Source: Flammula alnicola
Taxonomy: Eukaryota; Basidiomycota; Agaricomycetes; Agaricales; Strophariaceae
Direction of reading: 5' to 3'
NCBI GenBank assembly: GCA_015499995.1
Contig: JADNRV010000574.1
Span: 1 to 24,201, forward strand
DNA: 24,201 nucleotides
Position 1 is the first letter of the stretch; every line of letters starts with the position of its first letter. The position numbers and the translations under genes are program-made. This document shows positions 1 through 10,177 of this stretch, in pieces. A model generated the notes under the pieces. It was not told the DNA's origin, made no database searches, and saw only the letters and a program-made list of their open reading frames with translations.

Positions 1-1614
1 CTGCCTAGTACATCTTGGTTATAACCTTTGATTTCGTGCAAATTCAGACCATGCACCTCGGTGCTCTGCGCAGTGCGCTTCGTCAAGAGAGTTCGCGAAC
101 GTCGCCAAATTGTCAGTGTAACTTGGATCGACTCTATGTGTCTTGCTTGGCCCCCTGGGTCTCGTCGTATAGTGGCAATTTTTTCTGAACCCAGTTGAAC
201 GACCATTGCGCTCGTCAAGAAAGAAGTATCAGCTAACATGCCTCAAGCCTCAAGGTCGAAGCGAACCAGGAAAACTGGGGCAAATGACCTCCTGAACGGA
301 GACGTCTTTCTTAATTTCCCTCCACCGACACGTAGCAGCTAAGTAATTTTCTCCTAGCCACCATGGTTTAACTTACGCTCGCTACGCTTTTATATATGGC
401 CTGATCAGTTCTGACCTAAATTCGCCGCGATTTACCAGCCGCAAGAAATTATATATCATTGACGGGAATTACGTCGCCGTTCCAAGGATATGGCATTGGA
501 ATATGGCTGGAAACATGTTCCAAGTAAAGGCATCTTCTACACCCACCAGGACCTTCTGCTTCCCAGGATTTTAGTCCGACTTCTCCGCTGCGCTAGAAGA
601 GACGACCTCAGCCCTTTATAGAACACAAGGAAGGAAAATGCTGCGAAGCAGTCCTACCAAGCCCAAGTGTTTTACTTCATGGTCCGTACGATCCTTCGTA
701 TTCCATTCATAAGAACATCTTTCTTATATTGCGTGGTTGGACTGTCTACAGATAGGCTTCATGTAAGCTGCTCTTCTCGAGGCACTCGACTAGTCTGGGA
801 CATGAAATCAAGCTCCTAATTTGCGAGGTCAAAATCCTCGTCTTCAAGTAACATTTTCCGCAAACTGCAAGAGGAAGCTCTGTTATGATTTTAATAACCT
901 TTGTCTCGAATCCGAGAATAAGTGGATGAGGTACACAGCTACTGGTCCACAGGCGCTATGAGTTTTGGTTCCCTCAAATCAAGCACACCGTGACCGGACG
1001 AAAGAGGGCTGAACGAGAGTGAATATTCCCGGCACAATTTTCTTCACGCATCCTGGATCGATTCGGTCTTGAATCCGTCTTTCGTGATGCAGGTATGCTA
1101 AGACTCAGAGGACACGCGGATCAACAAAGTAAGTTCCTCTTTCACTATCGATGGTCATTGTTAACGCTTATTGGTTGATGGTATTCGTCGGAGGTGCCCG
1201 CTACCCCGCAGTGGACCAAGAACACCTGATCGACTTTCCAGAAGTCGCTGAAGAACCTCGATAAAAACGTAAGCTATTCTCTTCACGGTCCTTGTCGAGC
1301 ATCAGGTGTGCTCCTCGTAGAACGTCGCCAATTTCGCCAAGCTCTCTATCTTTCAACTGAAATCGCGATCGTCACATCCATCTTCCATCCAATAATATAT
1401 GTATGGTCGCAGTGATAACTGAGAATTTCATGATTTATAATATTCAGAAAGATGCGGTATCGTAAGATCATGACGTTGTAAAAATACATGACGGTTTTCA
1501 TTCGATTCCTATGTCGGAGCTAAGGATGTCAATCATTTAATATACGTAAGACATGTGTTCGGGACTTACCTGGAGTTGTACATCGGCATTCACTTTTCCT
1601 CGAGGCACTGGACG
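1..1614. other. Intergenic region, no gene seen
   Basis: I find no convincing coding frame here. Frames are short and stop-rich on both strands, and no protein family is recognisable. No tRNA-like cloverleaf, tandem array or long inverted repeat was seen. The last part, from about 1500, is downstream sequence of the minus-strand F-box gene that ends at 1615. It could contain unrecognised noncoding transcripts or very old repeats. Confidence 0.6.
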
Positions 1615-2721
1615 TCAGACGAGACGCCAAGTCTCGCTGAGTTGCGGAAACTGCTGGGTTTCGACTCGTGACTGCCACTGCTGGTTGGAATATGCCCAAC
1701 GAATCCTGGTGGTGCCCATCCAAAAGATAACGACCGTGATGGAGGGACAGAACGTGCGGAGCTCCGCAGCCAAAGAACGTTGACTTGATGGTGAGTTCGG
1801 CAGTGGATTCCACCGGGCAAGATCGAGCTCGATGGAATACAGGTAATGCATTGTCATGAGGTCTTTATGAAATTCGTGCCGCTGTGTGTTCTAATATAAG
1901 CAAGAGAGTGAATTGTGATGGATGCTTACTCACGGCGGTCATAGGATACGGGAACAGGCCGATGTGTCGTAGGTCAGGCAGTGTCTGAGAGAGGATTGAT
2001 AAAACACGGATAGTGAGTTCCTCTGGGACATCTAGCAGGCTGAAGGCACGGAGGGTCTTGCGAAGGCTGCCAAAAAGAGACAAGAAGGTCAGCGCCGGAC
2101 CTGGCTCGCTGTCGACAACGAGCTGTAGATGGGAGATGTTGGACGACAAGAACTGCGTCCCGATCATGAGCGTGCCATCGAACATCTTCAGATCAGGCAG
2201 GGCGTATGGCTGCATATGATGTGGGACGTCGTCTACTGCATCGTAAAAATGAAGCATCCGCAGACTCTGCTGGGTCTCCAAGAAGCGGACAATGGAGGCA
2301 TCCCATGCAAATTTAAGCCTTGCCTCCCGAAGCCGAAACGAAATTTCGGGAGCATCAAAGATCCAACTGTTCGAGAAGGTGTTGTCGCAGATGAGTAGCA
2401 CTTCTAGGTTGGCTGTCGCAATCAATGCCTTTTGCACGACCAACCAGAAATCGCGCCCGAGGTTAACGCGACTGCAACGAGGTTCCAAATTGAACCAGAA
2501 TGTACGAACAAGCAGAGCCAGTCGTTCGTTGTTGATGATCGTGTTGCATGCTCCTAGGGTGCGTTGTGGATCACCGAATACGAGCTGCGTGTAGATCCTG
2601 GGTTCTGCCTCGCGCTGGAAAGCCTTGCATGTTAAACACAAGGCAAGGAGGTCTCGGCGTTCGGGCCCAGCCAAGAAACTCGCGATCTTCCTGCATATCT
2701 CAGGTGATAGTGGAAGTATTT
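1615..2721 (-). CDS. F-box domain protein (5' end incomplete)
   Basis: Probable substrate-recognition subunit of an SCF ubiquitin ligase. The N-terminal part has an F-box-like run: E-I-L-P-L-S-P-E-I-C-R-K-I-A-S-F-L-A, then D-L-L-A-L-C-L-T-C-K-A-F, then E-P-R-I-Y. Leucine-rich, LRR-like sequence follows (L-x-x-L-R-x-x-x-L and similar). I read two exons, 1934-2721 and 1615-1890, split by a 43-nt intron (1891-1933, GTGAGT donor, TTAG acceptor). Splicing there is preferred to reading through, which stops at 1865, because the downstream exon adds a C-terminal block containing F-C-P-S-I-T-V-V-I-F-W. Agaricomycete F-box proteins commonly have a similar block. The stop codon is at 1615-1617. The 5' boundary at 2721 is a putative acceptor (ACACAG). 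An in-frame TGA lies just upstream and no ATG precedes the F-box, so a first exon is missing from this model. The target is unknown. The gene diverges from EB1. Confidence 0.72.
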
Positions 2722-3093
2722 CTGTGTAATATATTCAGACATTTCAAATCCATGCCTGATCGCTAGATAGCGGAAATATATTCACTAACGCATAATCAGG
2801 ATGCTGGCTATGCACCGACGGATCGTCAGATCAGCATCACGTTGTTGAGGAATAATACTTACTGGTTTTCCCTGTACAATGGCAATATTTAAACGCGTTT
2901 TTACGCCTTTAGCGCAGGCCAGGTCGTAGTCGGGAGCAAGGTCGGGTTGGTGCAGAAAGGAGCACGGGTGATGGGGAGACCCTACTTTAGGGTTTGGCCC
3001 GGTACAATAGGGCGTTTTCCTAACTTGACCCAACACCGCACCCTGAACTGACAATTTTACGTCTTTTCTTCCCTTTTTCTCTCACATACCACC
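2722..3093. promoter_or_regulatory. Divergent intergenic region between F-box and EB1 genes
   Basis: This 372-bp region separates the divergently oriented F-box and EB1 genes and probably holds both promoters plus the unresolved first exon of the F-box gene. On the minus strand a consensus GTAAGT donor occurs at about 2862, but the exon before it does not join the F-box exon in the right phase. The EB1 start is preceded by a pyrimidine-rich tract (about 3060-3083), common upstream of fungal start codons. Confidence 0.4.
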
Positions 3094-4193
3094 ATGACAG
3101 CCTCAAGAACGGATTTGCTTGCTTGGCTGAACGAACTTCTCCAGATAAACTACACGAAAGTCGAGCAATGTGGGTCAGGTGGTGCCTACTGTCAAATTCT
3201 CGATTCAATCTATGGTAAGTGCTCCCATCGCGTCCCGGTTGCACATTTCTTGAACTCAATTTGATTCACATTGTCATGGATTCCATCATATTATAGGCGA
3301 TCTCCCCATGAATCGTGTCAAAATGAACGCGAAGCACGAGTATGAGTACGTCGCGAATTACAAAGTGATGCAAAATGTCTTCAAAGCCAAGAAGATCGAC
3401 AAGGTGTGGCACATTCCATGTCGACGCTACACGGGTCCCTGATATATGGAATTAATTTCTTTGTAGCCCATACCCGTTGAGAAGCTCGTGAAATGCAAGA
3501 TGCAGTACGTGTCCATGTTTCTTTGTGGCGTCACGCGATATCGACATCTAATCGCAGGGACAATCTCGAGTTTCTCCAATGGATGAAACGCTTTTGGGAT
3601 GCGAACTATGGAGGACAGGGGTATGACGCGGTCGCACGACGGAAAGGAGCGCCTCTCGAACCTCCTGCTACTATCGCTCCGCTTGCAACCTCTCGAGCAA
3701 CTACTTCGTTGTCTGCGGGCAGTGGTGCACGAGCAGGAGGACGAACACCCGTAGGCGGCTACCGATCTGGTTCTGCGCAGCCGAACGAAGCCGTCCAGCA
3801 ATTGCAGACCCAAGTCAAGGAGTTGTCGTCACATCTGGAAGGACTCGAGAAAGAGCGCGATTTTTACTTCGAAAAGGTAACGTTTATCGTTGATCTTTGG
3901 AGACTAGACTTGTGCTGACATAGTCCATCAGTTGCGTGATATCGAAATCCTTGTGCAACAACAGCTTGAAGTTCTAGAGGGCGAGGGAAAAGATGACCAT
4001 ACCTTGCGGGAGATCCAGAAAATCTTGTATTCTACCGAGGTGCGTACTAATAAATAATACAAATACCAGCCCTTGCTGACTCAGCTTCGCGCCTTTCTAT
4101 TTCTTGATATCGTCTGGAAATTATTCGCTACAACAGGAAGGATTTGAGGTTCCTGAAGCCGGTGCTCCGGTTGACGAAGAGGAGACTTTCTAG
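3094..4193 (+). CDS. EB1/Mal3/Bim1-family microtubule plus-end tracking protein
   Basis: Binds growing microtubule plus ends and recruits other tip proteins in the cytoplasm and spindle. Six exons: 3094-3214, 3297-3403, 3467-3504, 3558-3876, 3932-4039 and 4137-4193, giving 249 aa, close to the family norm of about 250-310. The N-terminal calponin-homology domain (about residues 1-105) shows the EB signature: R-x-D-L-L-A-W-L-N, then A-Y-C-Q-I-L-D and L-P-M-N-R-V-K, then N-Y-K-V-M-Q and D-N-L-E-F-L-Q-W-M-K-R-F-W. A Ser/Gly/Arg/Pro-rich linker follows, then a coiled coil starting at Q-L-Q-T-Q-V-K-E-L, and the EB homology segment with E-R-D-F-Y-F-E-K-L-R-D-I-E. The tail is acidic and ends E-E-E-T-F, so the terminal aromatic is Phe rather than Tyr. 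Phases close exactly across all five introns. The family call is very secure. I give no symbol because naming differs between fungi. Confidence 0.95.
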
Positions 4194-4580
4194 ATCGATC
4201 GATTGCCTTGCCTCCTTCCATACCCTCCGATACAGATGCGTTTACCCTCACTCGCTCCCCTCCTTATTCATCCCTCCTCGCATTTTATCTTGATTCTATA
4301 CCTTTCGAGGTGTTCACTTTCTTGAACTAGACCCATTTCTAATTGTCAATCGCTTTATTCCCAGATGCAGAAATCTAATAATAAGAGCCAAAGAATGATC
4401 AAAAACTCCTGTTGATTCCAATTGATGATTCCGCCGAGTTACATTATAACATTGATGGTATGTCTATAGCGCCCAAATAATGATAATGGGGTTGCAAATT
4501 ATACAATAAGTGAAGCTGCAGCAATAAGAATAGCAGCGTAGTTCATTCGATTCGTCAGAGGTCGTTGGATATAAAAATAT
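4194..4580. other. Convergent 3' intergenic region
   Basis: The 387 bp between the converging EB1 and transporter genes should hold the two 3' UTRs. The sequence is AT-rich from about 4370 on, with AATAATAA-like runs that could serve polyadenylation on either strand. No frame or repeat of note was seen. Confidence 0.5.
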
Positions 4581-6372
4581 TTATCGTACAAGGTCCATTG
4601 GTCTATACTCGGCGAGAATGCGAATGTCCACGACAAGTTTTGCAGCGAGAATGAATAGAGACCCAGCCATGACCGTTGAGCCTGAGAAGATGATCATGGT
4701 AGTGAATGACCCGTGGTCACGGGCAAGGAGAGCGCCAGCGGCAGGACCACCCAGGAGAGATCTGAAGGCAGAGTAGAGTCAGCATAAGAATAAATGATAC
4801 TGGAGAGGAAATTCGAAAGAAAACCGATCCCAAGTACAGCCATCCGTAGACACGTAACTGTCTAATGACGGGACAGCGCCCAAGATCGTAAAACGGAAAT
4901 GTGCGCGGAAAAATGACGCTGGGTAAATCTGACTTACGGGAACGAAATGATGCTGTACAACATGCCGATCCTAGTACCAATCTGCCGTATGTCCGATATC
5001 TGCGCGACGCACGGGGTAATGAGTGATATGAATGCCCCGGAAAAGAACCCGTAGAGAGATGAGAAGAGCATCAGTGATACGAGAGATTTTGCAAAGAGCC
5101 AAAAGACAACGCATGATAGACCGGAGAAGAATGCGGAGGGGGTGAGGAGGTTGAAGCGCCCGATGCTGTCGGATAGATAGGCAGGTGCAATCCGTCCAAG
5201 CACGCCGCCCGCATTCATGACAGCCAACACGTAGAAGGACATGTGGTCTGGAATCGACAAGTGCCGAGCGTATTCCACGACGTAGAAAAATGGGATAAAT
5301 AAACCTGAAACACAAGAGAAAGTGGTTAAAATCTTCCTCGTCATGAAATTGCTAAACCTACCCAGAGCAACAAAGCAACTACCAGCAGCCAACAAGGCGA
5401 ATCGGGCATCGGCAATGGTCTTGATATCGAAACAAGGGTCTGGTTTCCTTTGAGAAGATAGGCTGGTGACCATTAAAATTGCGGCAATACACCCCACACC
5501 GCTGACAAGGCCAATAATACGAACACCCCACCCAAAACCAATATGTTCTAGCAATCCTTGGATCATCACTGGGTAGACTACGCCACCTAGGATAAAAATC
5601 AAAGAGCCTTCAGTATCTGCATTTTATGACTCGGGGTGGGACCCAGCTACCTAAGCTTGACCCAGCAACCGCAACTCCCAGAGCTGTGGCACGATATTTT
5701 GAGAAATGTGTCGAAATGCTCGCAAGAGATGGATAAAATCTAAGCGAACAATAATGATCAATAAATTTGTGATATCAATGATAGAAGTAGAATGACGTAC
5801 AGTAGCCCGACACCTAGTCCGAACAAAAGCCCTTGGGATAGAATATATTGGTAATATTCTTTGCACATGCTTGTGAACATTATGCTTGTGAGGCAGCATA
5901 TCGTTCCGGCAATCATCAAACCAGTAGGCCCGTAGGCGTCAAACAGACGACCAATGGGCGCACCCTGCAGGAAGATATTAGTTCTATGAACGATATTGAC
6001 AATCTGGTAAATGTTTCGAACCGAAAAGAAAAACATCCAAAGCTGGAGCGAACCGATCCATGAAATGGTGGAAGCCGGTAGATGTCGCAGTTGGTGTGCG
6101 GCGTACCATGCTTGGAACGTGCCGAAGGCGTTCATAAGGCCGAAGGTGAAGAAAAGAGCCAGGAAAGCGCCGAACACCGTGAGGTTCGCTCTCAACCCTC
6201 CTTCCGGATACTCATGGCTACAGTTCAACACATGCGAGTGATTGGATATACCAGAGAAAACAGGATCGGGTAGAATATGACCAGTTGCGACATGAGGACC
6301 CATAGAAGATTCTTCGTCAAGAGACAGACATATAGTCGGAGGCGTATTCTGGTATTTCTCGTTGTCGGACAT
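4581..6372 (-). CDS. MFS transporter, fungal monocarboxylate-transporter-like
   Basis: Integral membrane carrier of the major facilitator superfamily, MCT-like branch. Six exons (minus): 6022-6372, 5801-5964, 5651-5739, 5362-5586, 4938-5304 and 4581-4761, giving 458 aa with consistent phases. A hydrophilic N-terminus of about 60 residues precedes E-G-G-L-R-A-N-L-T-V-F-G-A-F, the MCT-type lead into the first membrane helix. Then come S-W-I-G-S-L-Q-L-W and G-R-L-F-D-A-Y-G-P at the loop after helix 2. The second half has N-A-G-G-V-L-G-R-I-A-P-A-Y-L-S-D, the repeated MFS loop motif, and G-G-P-A-A-G-A-L-L late in the protein. About 12 hydrophobic segments are visible. The last intron is 176 nt, unusually long here, and the first donor is weak (GTTCGA). 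The substrate cannot be told from sequence. Fungal relatives are often annotated as monocarboxylate or riboflavin transporters, and many are uncharacterised. Confidence 0.88.
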
Positions 6373-6452
6373 GTAGACGAAGGTGAGCTTGGCCTAGGGG
6401 CCAGCGCAAAGATGGGAGGCAACAAAAGAGTATAACGCCAAAAATGCCTCGA

Positions 6453-6460
6453 GCTTTATA
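6453..6460 (-). promoter_or_regulatory. Putative TATA box of the MFS transporter
   Basis: On the minus strand this reads TATAAAGC, about 80 bp upstream of the transporter start codon at 6372. Position and sequence fit a fungal TATA element. No mapped transcript supports it. Confidence 0.4.
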
Positions 6461-7633
6461 GACACTTCCTGTCGAGTGAACTGTGTTAAGAATAGCCAGA
6501 TTTGGAGATTGGCCGCTGTTATATAAGCGACATCTGTTTGCGAAGGACGGAGAGCACCGCTCTCCATCCTTCGGCAGATAGCCTAATAAGGTCTCAAATT
6601 CAGAACGGTATCGAAGTAACCTAGGATGTGACGTACCAATATCCTCTGCCTGCCCTTCTCGGGCGTAGAATGACTCGTATAGATTCCAAGGCTAGATGTC
6701 GAAGAATGAAGTTACCCGAGAGCTGGAACACGTTCGTAACCCCGTAATATGAGGACTCGGAAGGCCTTGATTTCCGCCTTGCTCAACGGGACGTGTCCTG
6801 GAAATATTTTTGAATTAACAATAAAAATAGCAGCAATTACTTCGTGTTGGACCGTTTACTTTGCTAGTGGTTGTGCTGTGTCATGACTCACGGTGGTTAA
6901 CAGCTATCCCCTTCTGCTGCGTACTTGCGGCACAGCTCCAGGCATTGACTTGTGCCTTGTTGTTCGTCGTTCAAGAACTCGGATCTTGACAGTTGTGTAG
7001 TCGGCCTGTCCACACCACACTGATTAGTGCGGCAGCACTGAAGGATCCGGTTCATATCTTACTCCAAAGCGCGTTTGAGCTCCTTGATCATCCAAGGAAA
7101 TTTCCCAAAATCCAGCAGGAAAAAATTCTATCAGTCCTGTCATATGTAGCTGGGAGCACTCCCCTGGACTATCTCGGAATCAGATGGAAAGTTGACGCAA
7201 AGGTTGTTGAGCTGACTTTCCGAAGTCCCAGGGCGTCATCAGATGCCACGTCCGCCATCTGCCGTTTCCTTGCATCCTAGACAGCAGTCCTGTCACTACG
7301 GTCAGTGCTGGTCAATATCTCAAGTAAATTCTTGAGGCAAGTGACACTTACCACAGGCAATCTGCACTGCTCGGTCGAATCATAGCATTGTAGAAGATTA
7401 TTGTCATCAAGGTCGATATGGGCGTGGTGCAAACGCGGACATGCACGTTTGGGGCAAGAGAGCCTCATGTGGCCCCCGTGGGATTAACCTTTCTTTGTTC
7501 CCAGATCCAAACTCCTCCCAAAATATCTTGCCATAAATCCATGATATGATAAATGGGGGTTCATGATCATCTATCACGATAAAAATAAAAATCCAAGTAA
7601 GCTATGACAACTTAGATCGCTTATGCAGTCTTA
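6461..7633. other. Intergenic region upstream of the transporter
   Basis: About 1.2 kb without a supportable gene. The longest frame (6993-7280, plus) has no ATG near its start and resembles no family I know. The opposing frame at 7277-7468 is equally weak. The left part probably contains upstream control sequence of the transporter. The right part abuts the inverted-repeat element at 7634. Confidence 0.5.
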
Positions 7634-7692
7634 GAGTGCGTTCGGCAACTCTTCACCTGTCAGTACTGTAGTTCATATTTCCGTAAATAGTA
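7634..7692 (+). repeat. Left terminal inverted repeat of the 692-bp element
   Basis: A 59-nt arm. Its reverse complement is found at 8267-8325 with 4 mismatches, all beyond the first 34 nt. TTA precedes it at 7631-7633. Confidence 0.88.
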
Positions 7693-8266
7693 TCTCGCGA
7701 CTTTGAGTCACATACCATCACATTGTGACTACAGTGTCTCGATCAGGCTGTGTGTCTTGAACTTGCTGACAAATTGATGATGCCTCTCGGCGGGTGGATG
7801 CCGAACATTGGCGGCTCCCACTTCCGAACCCCTGCCAGGTGCCTCCGTGTCTCCAAAAGCCAGTTGTTGGATGAAATTCTAATTCCAATGCGCAAGGGGC
7901 TCAGAGTTGACCTGTGGGAAAATTTGTATTGCAGAGCGTTGGTCCCGAGAAACAAATTTTTGGCAGCCGAGGAATGCCGCGAGGCACCCAGCAGGTTCAC
8001 AAAAAATCTGGATGCATATGTAACGCAGTTTCCACTGTAAGCTGCTAAACGCCATCAAACATGTCTGCGGCACTTTGACTGAGCAGCTCATCAATCGTGT
8101 CCCGCCATGCCATTCCTGCCGATCCACGGATAGCACTGCGCGCCGCCGCCGGGACATGCGCTGTCGCAATTGACTCTTGTTTGGCAGCAATTTCGGCAAC
8201 AGGTGACGCCGCTTGATGCCGGCTGTGTCACGGTTATGTGCACGTGATGCCTCGCCTGTAGGATCC

Positions 8267-8325
8267 TACTATATAAGGAAATCTGAACTAAAGTACTGAC
8301 AGGTGAAGAGTTGCCGAACGCACTC
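8267..8325 (-). repeat. Right terminal inverted repeat of the 692-bp element
   Basis: A 59-nt arm matching 7634-7692 in inverted orientation. TTA follows it at 8326-8328. Confidence 0.88.
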
Positions 8326-8328
8326 TTA

Positions 8329-9288
8329 TGTATGAGGGGACGAGCAAAAATATCTTCTCGAGCACCGACCGCCGGAAATGAGTCGGGATGCGACATACGA
8401 GTTTACTCTCTCCGACTGCTCAAGCAAAATTCTAACGGATTGGTTTGGCGCGTACAAGGATTCCGGTCACAGGAAAGTGATGCATACCTTCCGAATATTA
8501 TTAACTGTAAACGCAAGGAATCGCGGATAACTAACACGACTGTCGCGGGGTATACGGGAAAGGATGTCGAATCTCGATTATCTTCGAAGCATAATACGTA
8601 GACAATTAGCATAAGGCAGGTCGGGGACCAGAGAGCGTGTCCGAATGCAGGCAAGGAATGATGAGGAAGCGCGTCGGATAAGGGGACAGACCGGTTTTTA
8701 AAGGGTGAAATCCTCGGAATTTAGAATGAATGGATTTGCACTGGAGAGACGGGCGGCAATACGTTGAATTGTGCATGTAAAATGCCGGCCTATTGACTGC
8801 GCAAAGAAGGCGACGCCGTTCGTGCAAAGTATATTGACACGACGAAGAGGGCAGTTAAATGATAATGAAGTGAAGCCTTCGTTCCGATGACTGCTAAAAA
8901 GAATTCGAAAGCCGAGGAGAGTAGTCACCGTGGATGATCTATAAACGAGGATAGACAAGGATCCAGAAGGCGGATGGTCGTGCAGCACGATGTTTTATGG
9001 CATTGCTTTCGAAACGATTTGGGATCGAAGGTGCAGTCATAGGACCCTTCCCCGATGAAAAGGTATAATAATGGTTCGCAAACATGCTGAAGGTACTGTA
9101 ACGGTGATGATGATCAAGCAGGATAGGCTGGGTTTGGAGAAGAAAATGAGTAAATATCGTGGAAATGATTTCGGAGCGGCTGGACGTACAGGTCACTGGG
9201 GTCTTCCTGGTGGCGTTGAATGCACCAGTACACCATCCATGCGGTATAAATGCGTGAACGCGTGAACCCTCGAACATCCAGAAGACTG
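8329..9288. other. Intergenic region, no gene supported
   Basis: About 960 bp between the small transposon and the stop codon of the CCDC137-like gene. Several overlapping frames of 70-112 codons exist on both strands (for example 8939-9277 minus). They have Ser/His/Thr-rich translations without conserved motifs, and I could not assemble them into a spliced protein. The right margin probably includes the 3' UTR of the gene ending at 9289. Confidence 0.5.
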
Positions 9289-10177
9289 TCAGGTGTCCAC
9301 TTCTAGCTTGTCTCCAACGTCGCCAAGTTGCCTTCGACTCGCTTTCAACTCCCGATAACGTGCTATAGCCTTTTCCCTTTCTTGTTCCATCATCACTTTC
9401 TGTGACATCGACAAGACGCCATCCCTCTTTCCGATCGCCGACGATACACCCCGAGGCAGTTTCTTGAGCTCTGGAGGTGCTTGTGCTATGTCATTTAATC
9501 TCTTTGGGGCGGAAGAAGAAGAGACTTGGAATTCCTTTCGGCGCCCCGTAAATTTGTCGGTTTGAGGAGGAGGAGGGGAAACATCGCGAGGCTTTTGACC
9601 CTTTTCAGGAGATTGGTATTCGCCCTTCGGCTGTTTCGGTTTCTTGGCCGCGATTCGAGCTTCATGTTCCGCTTTGGCCACACCCCGGGCAAGGAACGAG
9701 ATGACTCAACAGCAGACTTCACAAGAGGTCGCAGGTCGTCTTCCACTCGCCTATTCGAAGGTGAGCCTTAGCTCGCGCAGCAAGTTCGGAATTCACATAC
9801 CGATTGAAATGTTGCATAGACTCCCCTGGTTGGATGGCCAAAGAGACCTTTTTCTCAGACCTTCCGCTCCGCACTTTATCCTCCAATTTGGTAGAGCCGT
9901 CAGGACCTGTCTTCCGTCGTTTTCCTGGCCGCTCTTCGCCCTCGTCGTGAACTTTCCGCTTTTTCAGCTTGAATTCATCCCGAATACTTTGGGCATTGAA
10001 AATACGAGCAGCTGACTTTGGAATGGCTTCATTTCGCAGGGATTCTTTCCCTGGGGCTAAATCTGTGCCTCTGAAATATATTATATAAAATTCGTCCATG
10101 AACACAATGAGAAGTTGAACATACTTTTCGTTCCGAAGTTTTTCGCGCACAGTGCGCTTTGCCTTTTTGTGAGGCAT
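9289..10177 (-). CDS. Basic nuclear/nucleolar protein, CCDC137-like, with apparent -1 frameshift
   Basis: Three exons are visible (minus): 10125-10177, 9801-10070 and 9289-9750. Their introns are 54 nt (10071-10124, GTATGT) and 50 nt (9751-9800, GTATGT). The protein, about 261 aa, is strongly basic. It starts M-P-H-K-K-A-K-R-T-V-R-E and contains G-T-D-L-A-P-G-K-E-S-L, K-K-R-K and R-K-T-G nuclear-type clusters. Further on are L-A-I-Q-P-G-E-S-M-Q-H-F-N and a conserved tail with L-N-D-I-A-Q-A-P-P-E-L-K-K-L-P-R-G, then M-E-Q-E-R-E-K-A-I-A-R-Y-R-E-L-K. Basidiomycete orthologues have this layout and the whole resembles CCDC137. A function in ribosome biogenesis is only inferred. The summed exon length is 785 nt, one short of a multiple of three. 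The frame jumps inside exon 3 near 9683-9690, at a C-run next to a G-run, where one extra base would restore continuity. Either a base is missing from the assembly or this allele is broken. No intron fits there. Confidence 0.72.

Larger units (their letters stand above)
7634..8325. mobile_element. 692-bp non-autonomous TIR transposon (MITE-like)
   Basis: The two ends are inverted repeats of 59 nt: 7634-7692 and 8267-8325. The outer 34 nt, beginning GAGTGCGTTCGGCAACTC, are identical, and only 4 mismatches occur in the remaining 25. Both ends are flanked directly by TTA (7631-7633 and 8326-8328), read as a 3-bp target-site duplication. The interior has no recognisable transposase. A 96-codon frame at 7750-8040 lacks family features. 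A TWA-type 3-bp duplication points to PIF/Harbinger-like mobilisation in trans. The TIR start is not a textbook Harbinger end, so superfamily assignment is tentative; hAT with a degraded 8-bp duplication is the alternative. Confidence 0.82.

Noticed and set aside
1865..2674. F-box gene ending at the in-frame stop 1865 and starting at the Met of M-A-G-P-E-R-R
   Set aside because: The start Met comes from a non-ATG codon and would remove half of the F-box. A 43-nt intron leads into a conserved-looking C-terminal exon ending at 1615.
2785..3054. 89-codon minus frame as first exon of the F-box gene
   Set aside because: Its GTAAGT donor is good, but the phase does not match the F-box exon and the protein has no conserved features.
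6993..7280. 95-codon plus frame
   Set aside because: No ATG start, no recognisable motif, and no partner exons.
7750..8040. Frame inside the 692-bp inverted-repeat element as a transposase
   Set aside because: No DDE residues, HTH or similarity to any transposase; too short.
8939..9277. 112-codon minus frame as a small secreted or hypothetical protein
   Set aside because: Low-complexity translation without conserved motifs, overlapped by other equally long frames; likely chance or UTR.
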